Positions 16,163 to 23,404 of a stretch of DNA of 42,198 nucleotides are shown here, one piece after another; positions within the stretch are counted from its first letter, which is position 1; each line of letters opens with the position of its first letter. The position numbers and the translations under genes were made by a program. Location: the NCBI GenBank assembly GCA_001779925.1, contig MFEK01000006.1:38201-80398 (forward strand), given 5' to 3'. The notes below the pieces were generated by a model. The model did not search any database and was not told where the DNA came from. It worked only from the letters and a program-made list of their open reading frames with translations. This stretch comes from Candidatus Doudnabacteria bacterium RIFCSPHIGHO2_01_FULL_46_14 (lineage in GTDB: Bacteria > Patescibacteriota > Doudnabacteria > UBA920 > 2-01-FULL-46-14).

Positions 16163-17221
16163 ATGAGCAATCTACCCATCTTCGAATTTATTCTCAAAAA
16201 TTACAAAAATTTCAACTCGCGTGCGACTAGAGATGCGTTGATTTCTTATTGGCAGCATATTGAAAAGGGCGGGAAAATGCTCTGGGCTGTGGCTGGGGCG
16301 ATGTCGAGCGCGCAGATGGGCATTACCATGGCTCCTGCGATCAAATCTGGGCTTATACACGCTCTCTCTGTGACTGGGGCGAACCTTGAAGAGTCACTTT
16401 TTCGGTTGGTAGCTCATAATTCATACAAGGATTTTCCGCACTATCGCTATATGCGAAAAGAGGATGACACAAAAGTTTTGGAAGCTAGAATGCGCCGCGT
16501 GACTGACACGAGCATCCCCGAGGACGAAGCATTTCGCGCTGTTGAGAAAATCATTGTGCCAATGTGGACGGAAGCAACAAAATCTGGAACCCGCAAATTT
16601 TGGCATGAATATTTTTACGAGCTGATTCAAAAACTGGACAAAGGTTCACACGAAGGGCACCCGGAAGAATCCTGGTTACTAGCTGCCGCAGAAAAAAATC
16701 TCCCGATTGTCGTGCCAGGACACGAAGATTCCACTTTTGGCAATATCTTTGCCTCGCATGTGAAGACAGGTGATGCATCGGCAAATATTGTGAAATCCGG
16801 CATAGAATATATGGTTTGGTTTTACGATGTTTATCAAGAATTATCAAGAGGGGAGCCGCCCACCGCAGGTGGGCGAGCCTCGCCTGCTAATGCGGGCGGG
16901 GGGATTGGCTTTTTCCAGATCGGCGGCGGCATAGCAGGGGACTTCCCGATCTGCGTGGTGCCCTCGATCAAATACGACCTCCAGCAAGAGGTCATGCCCT
17001 GGGCATATTTCTGCCAGATTTCCGATTCCACGACCTCATATGGCTCATATTCCGGCGCTACGCCGAACGAAAAGATCACCTGGGACAAACTGACGGCCGA
17101 AACGCCGATGTTCGTCATCGAATCTGACGCGACAATAGTCGCTCCGCTAATGCTCACCGCGCTTTTGGAAGCCAAAGCCGATCCCAGCGGCGCAAACAAA
17201 CTAATCGAAAAATACACCTAG
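16163..17221 (+). CDS. Deoxyhypusine synthase homologue, probable polyamine synthase
   Basis: A 352-residue member of the deoxyhypusine synthase family. The eukaryotic and archaeal enzyme transfers a butylamine group from spermidine to eIF5A, but bacteria lack eIF5A; related enzymes make homospermidine. The NAD-binding Rossmann features are present: SVTGANLEE, GFFQIGGGIAGDFPICVVPS, SYGSYSGATPNEKITWDKL and VIESDATIVAPLMLTALLE. Lys309 in TWDKL aligns with the lysine that carries the aminobutyl intermediate. Position after speA-aguB-aguA, which make putrescine, points to a polyamine product such as homospermidine or spermidine (inference). A repeat-coded insert (EPPTAGGRASPANAGG) lies before the GFFQIGGG motif. 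Confidence 0.85.
   Translation: MSNLPIFEFILKNYKNFNSRATRDALISYWQHIEKGGKMLWAVAGAMSSAQMGITMAPAIKSGLIHALSVTGANLEESLFRLVAHNSYKDFPHYRYMRKEDDTKVLEARMRRVTDTSIPEDEAFRAVEKIIVPMWTEATKSGTRKFWHEYFYELIQKLDKGSHEGHPEESWLLAAAEKNLPIVVPGHEDSTFGNIFASHVKTGDASANIVKSGIEYMVWFYDVYQELSRGEPPTAGGRASPANAGGGIGFFQIGGGIAGDFPICVVPSIKYDLQQEVMPWAYFCQISDSTTSYGSYSGATPNEKITWDKLTAETPMFVIESDATIVAPLMLTALLEAKADPSGANKLIEKYT
16850..16901. repeat. GC-rich palindromic repeat inside the DHS-homologue gene
   Basis: CCGCCCACCGCAGGTGGGCG then CGCCTGCTAATGCGGGCGGG: two adjacent hairpins in frame, coding about 17 Pro/Ala/Gly-rich residues. Confidence 0.7.
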
Positions 17222-17239
17222 AAATTTTTAGTGAATTTA

Positions 17240-17268
17240 AACCCGCCGATGAGGCGGGTTGATTTTTT
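17240..17268 (+). terminator. Intrinsic terminator of the polyamine operon
   Basis: AACCCGCC, loop GATGA, GGCGGGTT, then GATTTTTT. The TTGATT at its 3' side is also the -35 box of the next gene. Confidence 0.85.
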
Positions 17269-17287
17269 GCGGGCGAAATGTTAATCT
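17259..17287 (+). promoter_or_regulatory. Promoter of the orphan two-gene unit
   Basis: TTGATT (17259-17264), 17-base spacer, TAATCT (17282-17287) preceded by TG. Confidence 0.5.
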
Positions 17288-17316
17288 GATTTTTCACATT
17301 TCCGAAGGAGGGAGTG

Positions 17317-17925
17317 ATGAGAAAACCGAAAGTTCTTAAATTCATCAACACAAGCAGTGACTGCTGGACGCCAACAGAAATAATTGCGTTCGTGCTTCTG
17401 TGCCAGAAGATGCGGTACTGCGCATCCCGAGGGCATGCTTATCCGCCGGCTGTTTTCGAGGCCCTCTGCACTATCAAGAAAAATCTCAATATCGACATTA
17501 TCTTGGAGGACAACAAGGGCCGAGTCTACCTGAGGCGGCGGCCGTCGCGAAAAAAGAATCCGCATGAGCCGTTTCCGGGCAAGCTGCATTTTCCTGGAAC
17601 GACCCAGCGGACCGAATCTTTAAAGGACGCTTGGCAACGGCTTCTTACAGGAGAGCTTCGTGGCATCGAGTTTGGGAGTGATTTGTGGTTCTGCGGTATC
17701 GTGGAGCACCGCGACAAGCCACGGGCCATTTGCCTGTCTCTACTGTTCCGTGCAACGGTTAAATATGTCCCATCGCGGTTACGCAAGCATTTCTACGAGA
17801 TCGACCAAATCCCGCTCAAAGAGCTGGTCGTGTCGCATCGAACAGTAACTCTGCCGTATTACAAAAAGGTTCGAAGAGAGAGGAGCATCCGAGAGATCCA
17901 AATTTACAAGCTGGTTGGTGTATAG
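17317..17925 (+). CDS. Nudix-fold protein with a degenerate Nudix box
   Basis: A 202-residue protein starting at ATG 17317, after AAGGAGG (17305-17311). A GTG two bases earlier than expected for that site was rejected. After a 60-residue N-terminal region, strands VYLRRRP and LHFPG lead into G94-x5-E100-x7-R108, the spacing of the Nudix box. The following residues are LLTGELRG, not the canonical EUXEEXGU, so at least one metal-binding glutamate is missing. It may have lost pyrophosphohydrolase activity and act as a binding protein. The family is otherwise unrecognised. It is followed after 8 bases by a second gene with its own AGGAGG. Confidence 0.65.
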   Translation: MRKPKVLKFINTSSDCWTPTEIIAFVLLCQKMRYCASRGHAYPPAVFEALCTIKKNLNIDIILEDNKGRVYLRRRPSRKKNPHEPFPGKLHFPGTTQRTESLKDAWQRLLTGELRGIEFGSDLWFCGIVEHRDKPRAICLSLLFRATVKYVPSRLRKHFYEIDQIPLKELVVSHRTVTLPYYKKVRRERSIREIQIYKLVGV

Positions 17926-17933
17926 GAGGCATT

Positions 17934-18413
17934 ATGGGTTTTTGTTGGGAGGTTAGACTCGAAAATGTTGCCGCTGATTCTTTACTCAGGAAGGGTCACC
18001 CAGACGCAGACGCAGAAGTAACATTCTCGCTGTATCTCGACCATGGTTCCCACAAAGAGGTCATCGGCTACGTGGCTGCGGTTATCGATGGCCGAAACAG
18101 GATCATCGACGGGACGGGTGTATTCATCCACGATTTAGAGCTGTCGCTTGAGGATGTTTTAGAGGAGCTGCCAAAAGTCCCGCACTACCAGGATGTTGCA
18201 GCGCAGCTACTCGAGCACAGGGGCAGCATCGTAAATGACGGAATAAGCGAAGAGGCAAAGCTGAGCCAACACGCGCTCAGGGTTGACGCACGAATACGAG
18301 CCAAGGCCAAAGAATGGGCCGCGGATCGTGAGCAGAAACAAATGTTAAGCCTTAAGCTCCGAGAAACTCGAACTACGATGGAGCGCCTCAATCGTCGCCG
18401 GCAAAAAAAATGA
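17934..18413 (+). CDS. Hypothetical protein, orphan
   Basis: 159 residues with AGGAGG (17926-17931 region) before the ATG. The N-terminal half looks like mixed alpha/beta (VRLENVAADSLLRKG, VTFSLYLDHGSHKEVIGYVAAVIDG). The C-terminal 50 residues are strongly basic and helical (RIRAKAKEWAADREQKQ, LRETRTTMERLNRRRQKK), probably a coiled coil or nucleic-acid-binding tail. No signal peptide. It is in a two-gene unit with the Nudix-fold protein and ends before a hairpin terminator, so the pair is an independent transcription unit. I do not recognise the family. Confidence 0.7.
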   Translation: MGFCWEVRLENVAADSLLRKGHPDADAEVTFSLYLDHGSHKEVIGYVAAVIDGRNRIIDGTGVFIHDLELSLEDVLEELPKVPHYQDVAAQLLEHRGSIVNDGISEEAKLSQHALRVDARIRAKAKEWAADREQKQMLSLKLRETRTTMERLNRRRQKK

Positions 18414-18420
18414 AGCTGAT

Positions 18421-18452
18421 AGCGGCAACTGGTTTTCATAACAGTTGCCGCT
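18421..18452 (+). terminator. Hairpin terminator of the orphan pair
   Basis: AGCGGCAACTG (18421-18431), ten-base loop, CAGTTGCCGCT (18442-18452): a perfect 11-bp stem. The T-rich tail is short and interrupted. Confidence 0.65.
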
Positions 18453-18467
18453 ATGTATTTTGTGTGG

Positions 18468-18473
18468 TAAAAT
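18468..18473 (+). promoter_or_regulatory. -10 box TAAAAT of the SGNH hydrolase gene
   Basis: It ends seven bases before the ATG at 18481; no Shine-Dalgarno is present, so a leaderless message is likely. Confidence 0.5.
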
Positions 18474-18480
18474 CTTTTTT

Positions 18481-19098
18481 ATGAAATTAAAGCTAATTAT
18501 TGCAGGAATCATTGGTATTGCTATCGCTTTGGCGATGATTTTGTTTTCTGGCCCTACCATTGTTGACAGGCCGGAGAAGGGGACTAATATAATCGCGTTT
18601 GGGGACAGCCTTGTTACCGGGTACGGTGTGACTACCCTCGGCGATGATTTTGTTTCGCTTTTATCCAAACGCACCGGAAGGACGATTATAAATGCCGGGT
18701 CAAACGGCGACACAACCGCGTCCGCGCTCGCCAGGCTCGATAGAGACGTGCTCAGTCAGGATCCGCGTATTGTCATAGTTCTTGTAGGCGGTAATGACGC
18801 GCTGCGGCAGGTGCCGGTCGAGGAAAGTTTTAAAAATCTCGTATTGATAGTTGATCGCATTCATGAAAAAGGCGCGGCCGTGATATTGCTTGGGGTGAAG
18901 GGGAGTTTGCTTGGCGATAAATATGATAGTGAATTCAAAAAGCTTGCTAAGGAGAAAAAAGCCAATTTTGTGCCAAATATCTTAAAAGACATTTTTGGGA
19001 ATCCAGAAATGCTGACAGATGGGATTCATCCGAACAACGCGGGCCACGCTATAATGGCTGACCGTATCGAACCGATTCTAAAAAAACTGTTGCAATAA
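18481..19098 (+). CDS. SGNH/GDSL hydrolase, TesA-like, membrane-anchored
   Basis: A 205-residue esterase/lysophospholipase-type protein. Residues 5-22 are a hydrophobic anchor or signal sequence, so the catalytic domain is outside the cytoplasm. Block I AFGDSLVTGYG has the nucleophile Ser43; block III is VGGNDAL (103-106 GGND); block V is TDGIHPN with Asp180 and His183. This is the TesA/arylesterase pattern. Substrate is unknown; envelope glycan deacetylation or lysophospholipid hydrolysis are both possible. I chose ATG 18481 over a TTG at 18445 that lies inside the upstream terminator. Confidence 0.88.
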   Translation: MKLKLIIAGIIGIAIALAMILFSGPTIVDRPEKGTNIIAFGDSLVTGYGVTTLGDDFVSLLSKRTGRTIINAGSNGDTTASALARLDRDVLSQDPRIVIVLVGGNDALRQVPVEESFKNLVLIVDRIHEKGAAVILLGVKGSLLGDKYDSEFKKLAKEKKANFVPNILKDIFGNPEMLTDGIHPNNAGHAIMADRIEPILKKLLQ

Positions 19099-19245
19099 AA
19101 AGCAGGGGAGCTTGAAAATAGCTCCTAAATAACTCTCATAACACGTCGCACAATATAGGTTTTATGACGTAGTATAAATAAATCCCGGAACTTCCTGCAG
19201 AAGCATCGGATCGCGCCATTCCAGACGTTAGATCATTTGGTAAGT
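19099..19245. other. Convergent intergenic region
   Basis: A small hairpin GGAGCT/AGCTCC at 19107-19125 may end the SGNH hydrolase transcript. Otherwise nothing recognised. Confidence 0.4.
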
Positions 19246-19629
19246 CTAATCGTTTGATTCGGCCTTGAAATAATAGCCGATTATAAATCCTAGTGGCCCG
19301 GACAAAATACCTGATATTGTTACTAACATATTGGTGACGTTCTCAAACTCCATTTTGCCACGGTAGAGTAAAAAAAACGAAATCAGCAGAGCGACAACTA
19401 CGATAATCATGAACCCCACGATGTAATAAAGAGCAAACCTGCCTCGGATGCGTTCGCGCTGTTCCTGAACCTGAAAACCGTATTCCTCGGCCGGTTGCTG
19501 TATGGTATCGATCTCTTCGTTCATTGAACTTATTATTGGATTGCTTGGCGGATTTACTGTTTCTGGCGCGATCGGATCAGCATCAAACCCGCCCTCAAAA
19601 TCTTTTGAGAGATCAAGTTCGTCAGCCAT
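19246..19629 (-). CDS. Small two-helix membrane protein
   Basis: 127 residues. The first 65 are acidic and likely disordered and cytoplasmic. Then two membrane segments follow: ALYYIVGFMIIVVVALLISF at about 67-87 and MLVTISGILSGPLGFIIGYYF at about 101-121. The C-terminal segment with small-residue spacing resembles those of small membrane partners found next to RHH-like proteins in other bacteria. It starts 3 bases after the stop of the 68-residue gene upstream, so the two are co-translated. Function unknown. Confidence 0.7.
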   Translation of the reverse strand: MADELDLSKDFEGGFDADPIAPETVNPPSNPIISSMNEEIDTIQQPAEEYGFQVQEQRERIRGRFALYYIVGFMIIVVVALLISFFLLYRGKMEFENVTNMLVTISGILSGPLGFIIGYYFKAESND

Positions 19630-19632
19630 GTT

Positions 19633-19839
19633 TTATATCTCTTTTACGTTGATCAGATAACGCTTGCCGTCCGGGTCTTCTTTGTAAAGCTTGCTTGCCT
19701 TGGCTACCTGCAAGAGCTTTAGGCCTTTGCCTACAACTTTATGCAGCTCAGATTCGGGTATGCCCAGATGAGTAGCCAGATCTTTGAGCTGCTGGAGAGC
19801 ACCGTCAGAGAAGGTTAAATTGTATTTATTTTCTTCCAT
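19633..19839 (-). CDS. Small ribbon-helix-helix-like protein
   Basis: 68 residues from ATG 19839; the preceding TTG is rejected because a -10 box lies eight bases before the ATG. The order strand (YNLTF), helix (SDGALQQLKDLATHLGI), helix (ESELHKVVGKGLKLLQVAKA) is that of an RHH domain, followed by a short beta hairpin with RYLINVKEI. Similar small proteins in other bacteria pair with a membrane protein, as here. The role could be DNA binding or a membrane-linked scaffold; the family assignment is by pattern only. Confidence 0.65.
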   Translation of the reverse strand: MEENKYNLTFSDGALQQLKDLATHLGIPESELHKVVGKGLKLLQVAKASKLYKEDPDGKRYLINVKEI

Positions 19840-19847
19840 AGTCAATC

Positions 19848-19876
19848 ATTATAACAATTTATTTCAAGAAATCCAA
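19848..19876 (-). promoter_or_regulatory. Promoter of the RHH-like/membrane pair
   Basis: TTGGAT (19876-19871), 17-base spacer, TATAAT (19853-19848), then eight bases to the ATG at 19839. Confidence 0.65.
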
Positions 19877-21181
19877 GGGGTTATAAGTATAGCCATAAGG
19901 GATCTGATATGGGCCATAAAGGTTTTGGTAAGCGCCTGCTTTGATGCCAAAGCCCTCCTCGTCAAAGATCGTGAAATGCAGATGGTATCCCCTCTCCGGT
20001 CCGTACAAAAGGCGGGTGGTGTTGCCGGTGTTGCCTTCAAAACCAATGATGTCCCCTGCCTTGAGGGTTTGGCCAGTGCTGACCCGAACCGAGCGCATAT
20101 GCGCATAGAGTGTATAGATGCGGAAAATTTTACCTTCTTTGGCAAGGGCGTGCTTCATAACCACCCAGTTGCCGTAGGCTGCGTTTCCTGAGCCCGTAGC
20201 GTGCACTATGCCGTCGCCTGCAGCGTAAATCGTGGTTCCTGCCGGCCCGGCAATGTCGAGGCCATTGTGGAAGCTGTAGCCGAGAGCCGTAAAACCGGTC
20301 CGGCCGTAGCTTTGCGTAAGTACCCCGGACATTGGCCAACGCAAAAGGCCGCCAGTGATGAGTGGGGCGGATTTGTCGCCAAGTCGGTCGCGGATTGCGG
20401 CCTCCAGATCGAAAATTTCGCGTTCTACCTGTTCCTGTTTTTGCGAGGCATCGGCAAGCAGTGACTGGTAGATTCGTTCCTGGCCGCGCGTCGCGGTCAG
20501 CAGGCCTGCCTTGAGGCCGCGCTGATCTTGGAGTGAAGCTTCGGCGAGCTCAAGCTCATGTTTGACCTTTTCCTCGTTGGCTAGCTCGGTCGTGAGTTCT
20601 ACGCGTTTTTCTTCGAGTTCAATCTTGAGTTCCTTGATTTCCACCAGTAGCTCTTGGGTTTTTTCCTGGAGATTTGCGGCATACGTAACCTGGTCCAGAA
20701 ATTCCGAGAAAGTATCGTTGGCCAGTGTGATTTCCAGAGTGCTGAGGTCATCATATTCATTGATCAGACGCAAAGTTTCCGAAAGAAAAATTTTCTGCCG
20801 TTCAATCTCTTCTTGTTTTTGCTGAATTTGCTTTTGGAGTTCTTCGATTTTTGCCTGAAGCTGTTCGATTTCCACCTGCGAGGCGGTGATTTTTGTCTCA
20901 GTCTGTCGGATCTGCAGATCGTAGAGCGCTATTTCGTTTTTCAATGACGCGGCTTGTTTTTGCGCGCGGTTAATCTCCTGCTGAAGCCCGTTGATCTCGT
21001 TTTGGATTTGGTTAAGTTTTTGCTGGCGCGCGGCAATGTCGTCCCGGATCTCGTCCACAGTCTGCGCAGAGGTCATGCCAAACACAACAAAAAACAGTAT
21101 TCCTGCGAAAACTGCTCTTCTCAAAAATCGTCCTGAACTCTGTTTTTGTTTCCCGCCAGAGGCGGATAAGGACTGATCCAT
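19859..21181 (-). CDS. EnvC-like M23 peptidase, peptidoglycan hydrolase or activator
   Basis: A 440-residue exported protein. Residues 23-40 are the hydrophobic core of a signal peptide ending near SAQ. Residues 42-260 form a long coiled coil rich in Gln, Glu and Lys. The C-terminal LytM/M23 domain has the zinc ligands His305 and Asp309 (HNGLDIAG), His361 (LYAHM) and His402 (YHLHF), all intact, so it should be an active endopeptidase rather than a dead activator. The architecture matches EnvC and CPR M23 proteins involved in septal wall splitting. The N-terminal 16 residues are extended by a small palindromic repeat (21151-21168). A -10 box seven bases before the ATG suggests a leaderless transcript. 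Confidence 0.9.
   Translation of the reverse strand: MDQSLSASGGKQKQSSGRFLRRAVFAGILFFVVFGMTSAQTVDEIRDDIAARQQKLNQIQNEINGLQQEINRAQKQAASLKNEIALYDLQIRQTETKITASQVEIEQLQAKIEELQKQIQQKQEEIERQKIFLSETLRLINEYDDLSTLEITLANDTFSEFLDQVTYAANLQEKTQELLVEIKELKIELEEKRVELTTELANEEKVKHELELAEASLQDQRGLKAGLLTATRGQERIYQSLLADASQKQEQVEREIFDLEAAIRDRLGDKSAPLITGGLLRWPMSGVLTQSYGRTGFTALGYSFHNGLDIAGPAGTTIYAAGDGIVHATGSGNAAYGNWVVMKHALAKEGKIFRIYTLYAHMRSVRVSTGQTLKAGDIIGFEGNTGNTTRLLYGPERGYHLHFTIFDEEGFGIKAGAYQNLYGPYQIPYGYTYNPLDFLK
21151..21168. repeat. Short palindromic repeat in the M23 peptidase N-terminus
   Basis: CCCGCCAGAGGCGG, nearly the same as the copy at 38875-38892 in reverse orientation. Confidence 0.55.
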
Positions 21182-21188
21182 TTTCTAT

Positions 21189-21217
21189 ATTATAGCATAA
21201 AAATTACAATTTGGCAA
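21189..21217 (-). promoter_or_regulatory. Promoter of the M23 peptidase gene
   Basis: TTGCCA (21217-21212), 17-base spacer, TATAAT (21194-21189) with TG before it; seven bases to the ATG. Confidence 0.7.
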
Positions 21218-22652
21218 TAGCTTTCTCTATTCGTTCGCTTATAATTTCCTTGCCCTTTGGCAATACAAGAAACAGGCTCAGGATCTCAAACGGCCCAGGA
21301 CTTGCTTTGAGGCCTGACAATGCCGCTCGTAGGGGCCAAAGCAAACCACCCTTATCCCCAGTTCCAATGTAATCAAAAAAGATTTTTTGAATATCAGCGG
21401 CCGATGCATTGAAAGCCAGTTTGGCAACTAGTTCTTTAGACGTATTGAGTGATAGCTTTATTTCATTATCAACCATGTTTTTCCAACGCAATAAATTTTT
21501 TTCATACTCGGGCACAGTAAAGAAGAAAGAAAACTCATTCTCTACCAGTTGTTCAAGGTTCCAAAAATCTTCAACGCGGCCTAGCACTAGACGGGCAATC
21601 GGATTAATTATCGCCTCTCCCCCCACCCCCCATTTATTCTTGATAATATTTTTTAAGTTCCGGTAAAAAATTGTTTGTTCTAATTCTTTTTTTCCGATCC
21701 ATTGTTTGTTCAGCCAGGTGAATTTTTTTACGTCAAAAATCGCGTTAGCACGGTTGATTTTTGGCAGGTCAAACTGCGCCATGAGATCCTCCTTGCTAAA
21801 AATTTCTTGTTCGGTTTTTGGATTCCAACCCAGAAGCGCGATGTAGTTCAAAATCGCCTCGAGTTCGAAAATTTCCAAATACAAAAGAGCGTCCGAGGCC
21901 TGGTCGCGTTTGGAAAGTTTTTTATGGTCTGGCTTGGTGATGAGCGGCAGATGCGCGAACTGCGGCACGCTCCAGCCAAGCATCTGGTAGAGAACCAAAT
22001 GTTTTGGGGTGGATGGAATCCATTCTTCGCCGCGCACCACGTGCGTGATCTCCATGTCGTGGTCATCTATGATATTAGCGAGGTGGTAGGTCGGAAAGCC
22101 GTCGGATTTGACGAGTATTTGGTCATCGAGAAATTCATTTTTTGTGACTATGCGTCCATACACAATATCCTCAAGCACGCTCTCCCCTGCCGGGATTTTC
22201 ATGCGGATCACAGGTTTGGCCGAGGCGCGTAATTTATCCTTTTCTTCGGAGGATAGATTCAGACAACGCCGGTCATATTTTGGCGCTTGTTTTTGATCAG
22301 TCTGCAGTTGCCGGAGTTTGTCGAGTCTTTCCGGCGAACAAAAACATTCATAAGCATGGCCTTGAGCCACAAGCTGGTCAGCGATCTCTTTGTAGCGCGC
22401 AAGATGTTTGGATTGAATATAGATATCATCGAAATTGTCGGGCACTATGCCGTACCGCTCCAGCGCTTGCTTGATCTGATCTACGGCGCCTTCCACGTAT
22501 CGCGCCTGGTCCGTGTCATCAATGCGCAGAAAAAATTGGCCTTGGTGCTTTTTGGCGAAAAGGTAATCAAATAGAGCGGTACGCAACCCTCCCACGTGCA
22601 GGAATCCTGTTGGCGAAGCCGCAAATCGAACTCGAACTTTGTCTTTTTTCAT
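21204..22652 (-). CDS. gltX: Glutamyl-tRNA synthetase
   Basis: A class I aminoacyl-tRNA synthetase that charges tRNA-Glu. The 482-residue protein has RFAASPTGFLHVGGLRTALF (HIGH motif as HVGG, residues 9-28), FLRIDDTDQARYVEG, a catalytic-domain GEEWIPSTPKH, and KLSKRD (KMSKS motif). The C-terminal helical anticodon-binding half is present. Whether the enzyme is discriminating or also charges tRNA-Gln cannot be read here; a tRNA-Gln gene lies at 29987. The ATG at 22652 is six bases after a TATAAT, so the message is probably leaderless. Its promoter overlaps the divergent promoter of the orphan pair. Confidence 0.95.
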   Translation of the reverse strand: MKKDKVRVRFAASPTGFLHVGGLRTALFDYLFAKKHQGQFFLRIDDTDQARYVEGAVDQIKQALERYGIVPDNFDDIYIQSKHLARYKEIADQLVAQGHAYECFCSPERLDKLRQLQTDQKQAPKYDRRCLNLSSEEKDKLRASAKPVIRMKIPAGESVLEDIVYGRIVTKNEFLDDQILVKSDGFPTYHLANIIDDHDMEITHVVRGEEWIPSTPKHLVLYQMLGWSVPQFAHLPLITKPDHKKLSKRDQASDALLYLEIFELEAILNYIALLGWNPKTEQEIFSKEDLMAQFDLPKINRANAIFDVKKFTWLNKQWIGKKELEQTIFYRNLKNIIKNKWGVGGEAIINPIARLVLGRVEDFWNLEQLVENEFSFFFTVPEYEKNLLRWKNMVDNEIKLSLNTSKELVAKLAFNASAADIQKIFFDYIGTGDKGGLLWPLRAALSGLKASPGPFEILSLFLVLPKGKEIISERIEKAIAKL

Positions 22653-22654
22653 AT

Positions 22655-22683
22655 TTGAATTATACCTGAAAGGCGATTAGAAT
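22655..22683 (+). promoter_or_regulatory. Promoter of an orphan gene pair, overlapping the gltX promoter
   Basis: TTGAAT (22655-22660), 17-base spacer, TAGAAT (22678-22683). Confidence 0.55.
22659..22664 (-). promoter_or_regulatory. -10 box TATAAT of gltX
   Basis: It ends six bases before ATG 22652 on the minus strand and overlaps the -35 box of the divergent unit. Confidence 0.55.
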
Positions 22684-22706
22684 TACAGAACCTTAAGGAG
22701 GTTACG

Positions 22707-22835
22707 ATGCGTTTCCTAAAATGCTTGTTAGTCCGTGCTGTACAGCGATTTCTCTTGATTCCGCAGGTGCAGGTGTACCTCGAAGCCCCTGTAAAAAACA
22801 ATGCTTTCAATTTCACGCCGTGGATGAACGGTTAG
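22707..22835 (+). CDS. Small orphan protein, 42 residues
   Basis: ATG 22707 follows AAGGAGG (22695-22701) with good spacing and runs 42 codons to TAG 22833. The product starts MRFLKCLLVRAVQRFLLIP: short, basic and hydrophobic, possibly amphipathic. It is followed by a second gene whose GGGGGAGG lies 7 bases after the stop. It could be a real small protein or a leader peptide; strong initiation signals favour translation. No family recognised. Confidence 0.55.
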   Translation: MRFLKCLLVRAVQRFLLIPQVQVYLEAPVKNNAFNFTPWMNG

Positions 22836-22849
22836 ATTGGGGGAGGCCT

Positions 22850-23227
22850 ATGAAGGCAATTGTTATTTTTCTCGTCCCGCAAGAGCTGGTAACTGAGTTT
22901 CTGGCACAAAACAATGTCTCGCTTCTTTTTGCAGCGGAAACAACGTTGCACGCTGAACTGAGACTCGCGGTCGATTTGCAAGGCTTTCAGATGACGGTAG
23001 CAACGGCCGTTTCCGACAAACAGAATGTTGTCGGAGTACTGTCGTTTTCACAAGCCAGGACTGGCGTTGGTGAAAGATTGCTGGCTTATCCTGTGGAATC
23101 CGCTCGGGCCATGAGCCAAGAGGCAGGTTTTGAGTTCCAGGTAATTGATCCTGAGAAACCTCTCGCTGAATCCTGCAACGCTCTTGCCCGCAAAATGCGC
23201 TTGCGGCTGTATGCCGATTGGGCGTAA
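22850..23227 (+). CDS. Hypothetical protein, orphan
   Basis: 125 residues; ATG 22850 after GGGGGAGG. N-terminus MKAIVIFLVPQELVTEF is strand-then-helix, and the rest looks like a small alpha/beta domain (LRLAVDLQGFQMTVATAVSD, VVGVLSFSQARTGVGERLL). No signal peptide, metal site or catalytic motif that I recognise. It forms a unit with the 42-residue gene before it, and a structured terminator follows at once. I rejected a longer frame that begins inside the upstream gene. Confidence 0.65.
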   Translation: MKAIVIFLVPQELVTEFLAQNNVSLLFAAETTLHAELRLAVDLQGFQMTVATAVSDKQNVVGVLSFSQARTGVGERLLAYPVESARAMSQEAGFEFQVIDPEKPLAESCNALARKMRLRLYADWA

Positions 23228-23231
23228 TAAA

Positions 23232-23293
23232 GAGTCTGACTCAAAGCCCGCGACTATCAGTCGCAGCCCGAGAGTCAGACTCGCTTTGTTTTT
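23232..23293 (+). terminator. Terminator of the orphan pair
   Basis: GAGTCTGACTC (23232-23242) pairs with GAGTCAGACTC (23272-23282), with an inner GCGACT/AGTCGC stem, then GCTTTGTTTTT. Confidence 0.75.
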
Positions 23294-23298
23294 AGAGC

Positions 23299-23367
23299 AA
23301 AAAAAAGACCTTTTATTTCGCGCACTGACTGATTCAGTGAACTCCGACGCGAGGTCGGAGAGGTCTT
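23299..23367 (-). terminator. Terminator of the minus-strand orphan
   Basis: On the minus strand AAGACC (23367-23362) pairs with GGTCTTTTTTTT (23310-23299). CTCCGAC/GTCGGAG (23342-23360) forms an inner stem. Confidence 0.7.
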
Positions 23368-23404
23368 ACGCGTGAAAGCTGAGCGATGGTTTCGATTGGC
23401 AATT

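Noticed and set aside
7378-17221. Alternative genetic code (UGA as glycine, as in some Patescibacteria)
   Set aside because: Many genes end in TGA at the expected length, and none of the recognised proteins needs TGA to be read through.
20562-20947. Plus-strand frames rich in Ser and Leu/Phe opposite the M23 peptidase gene
   Set aside because: They are the antisense of the coiled-coil region, whose biased composition keeps other frames open.
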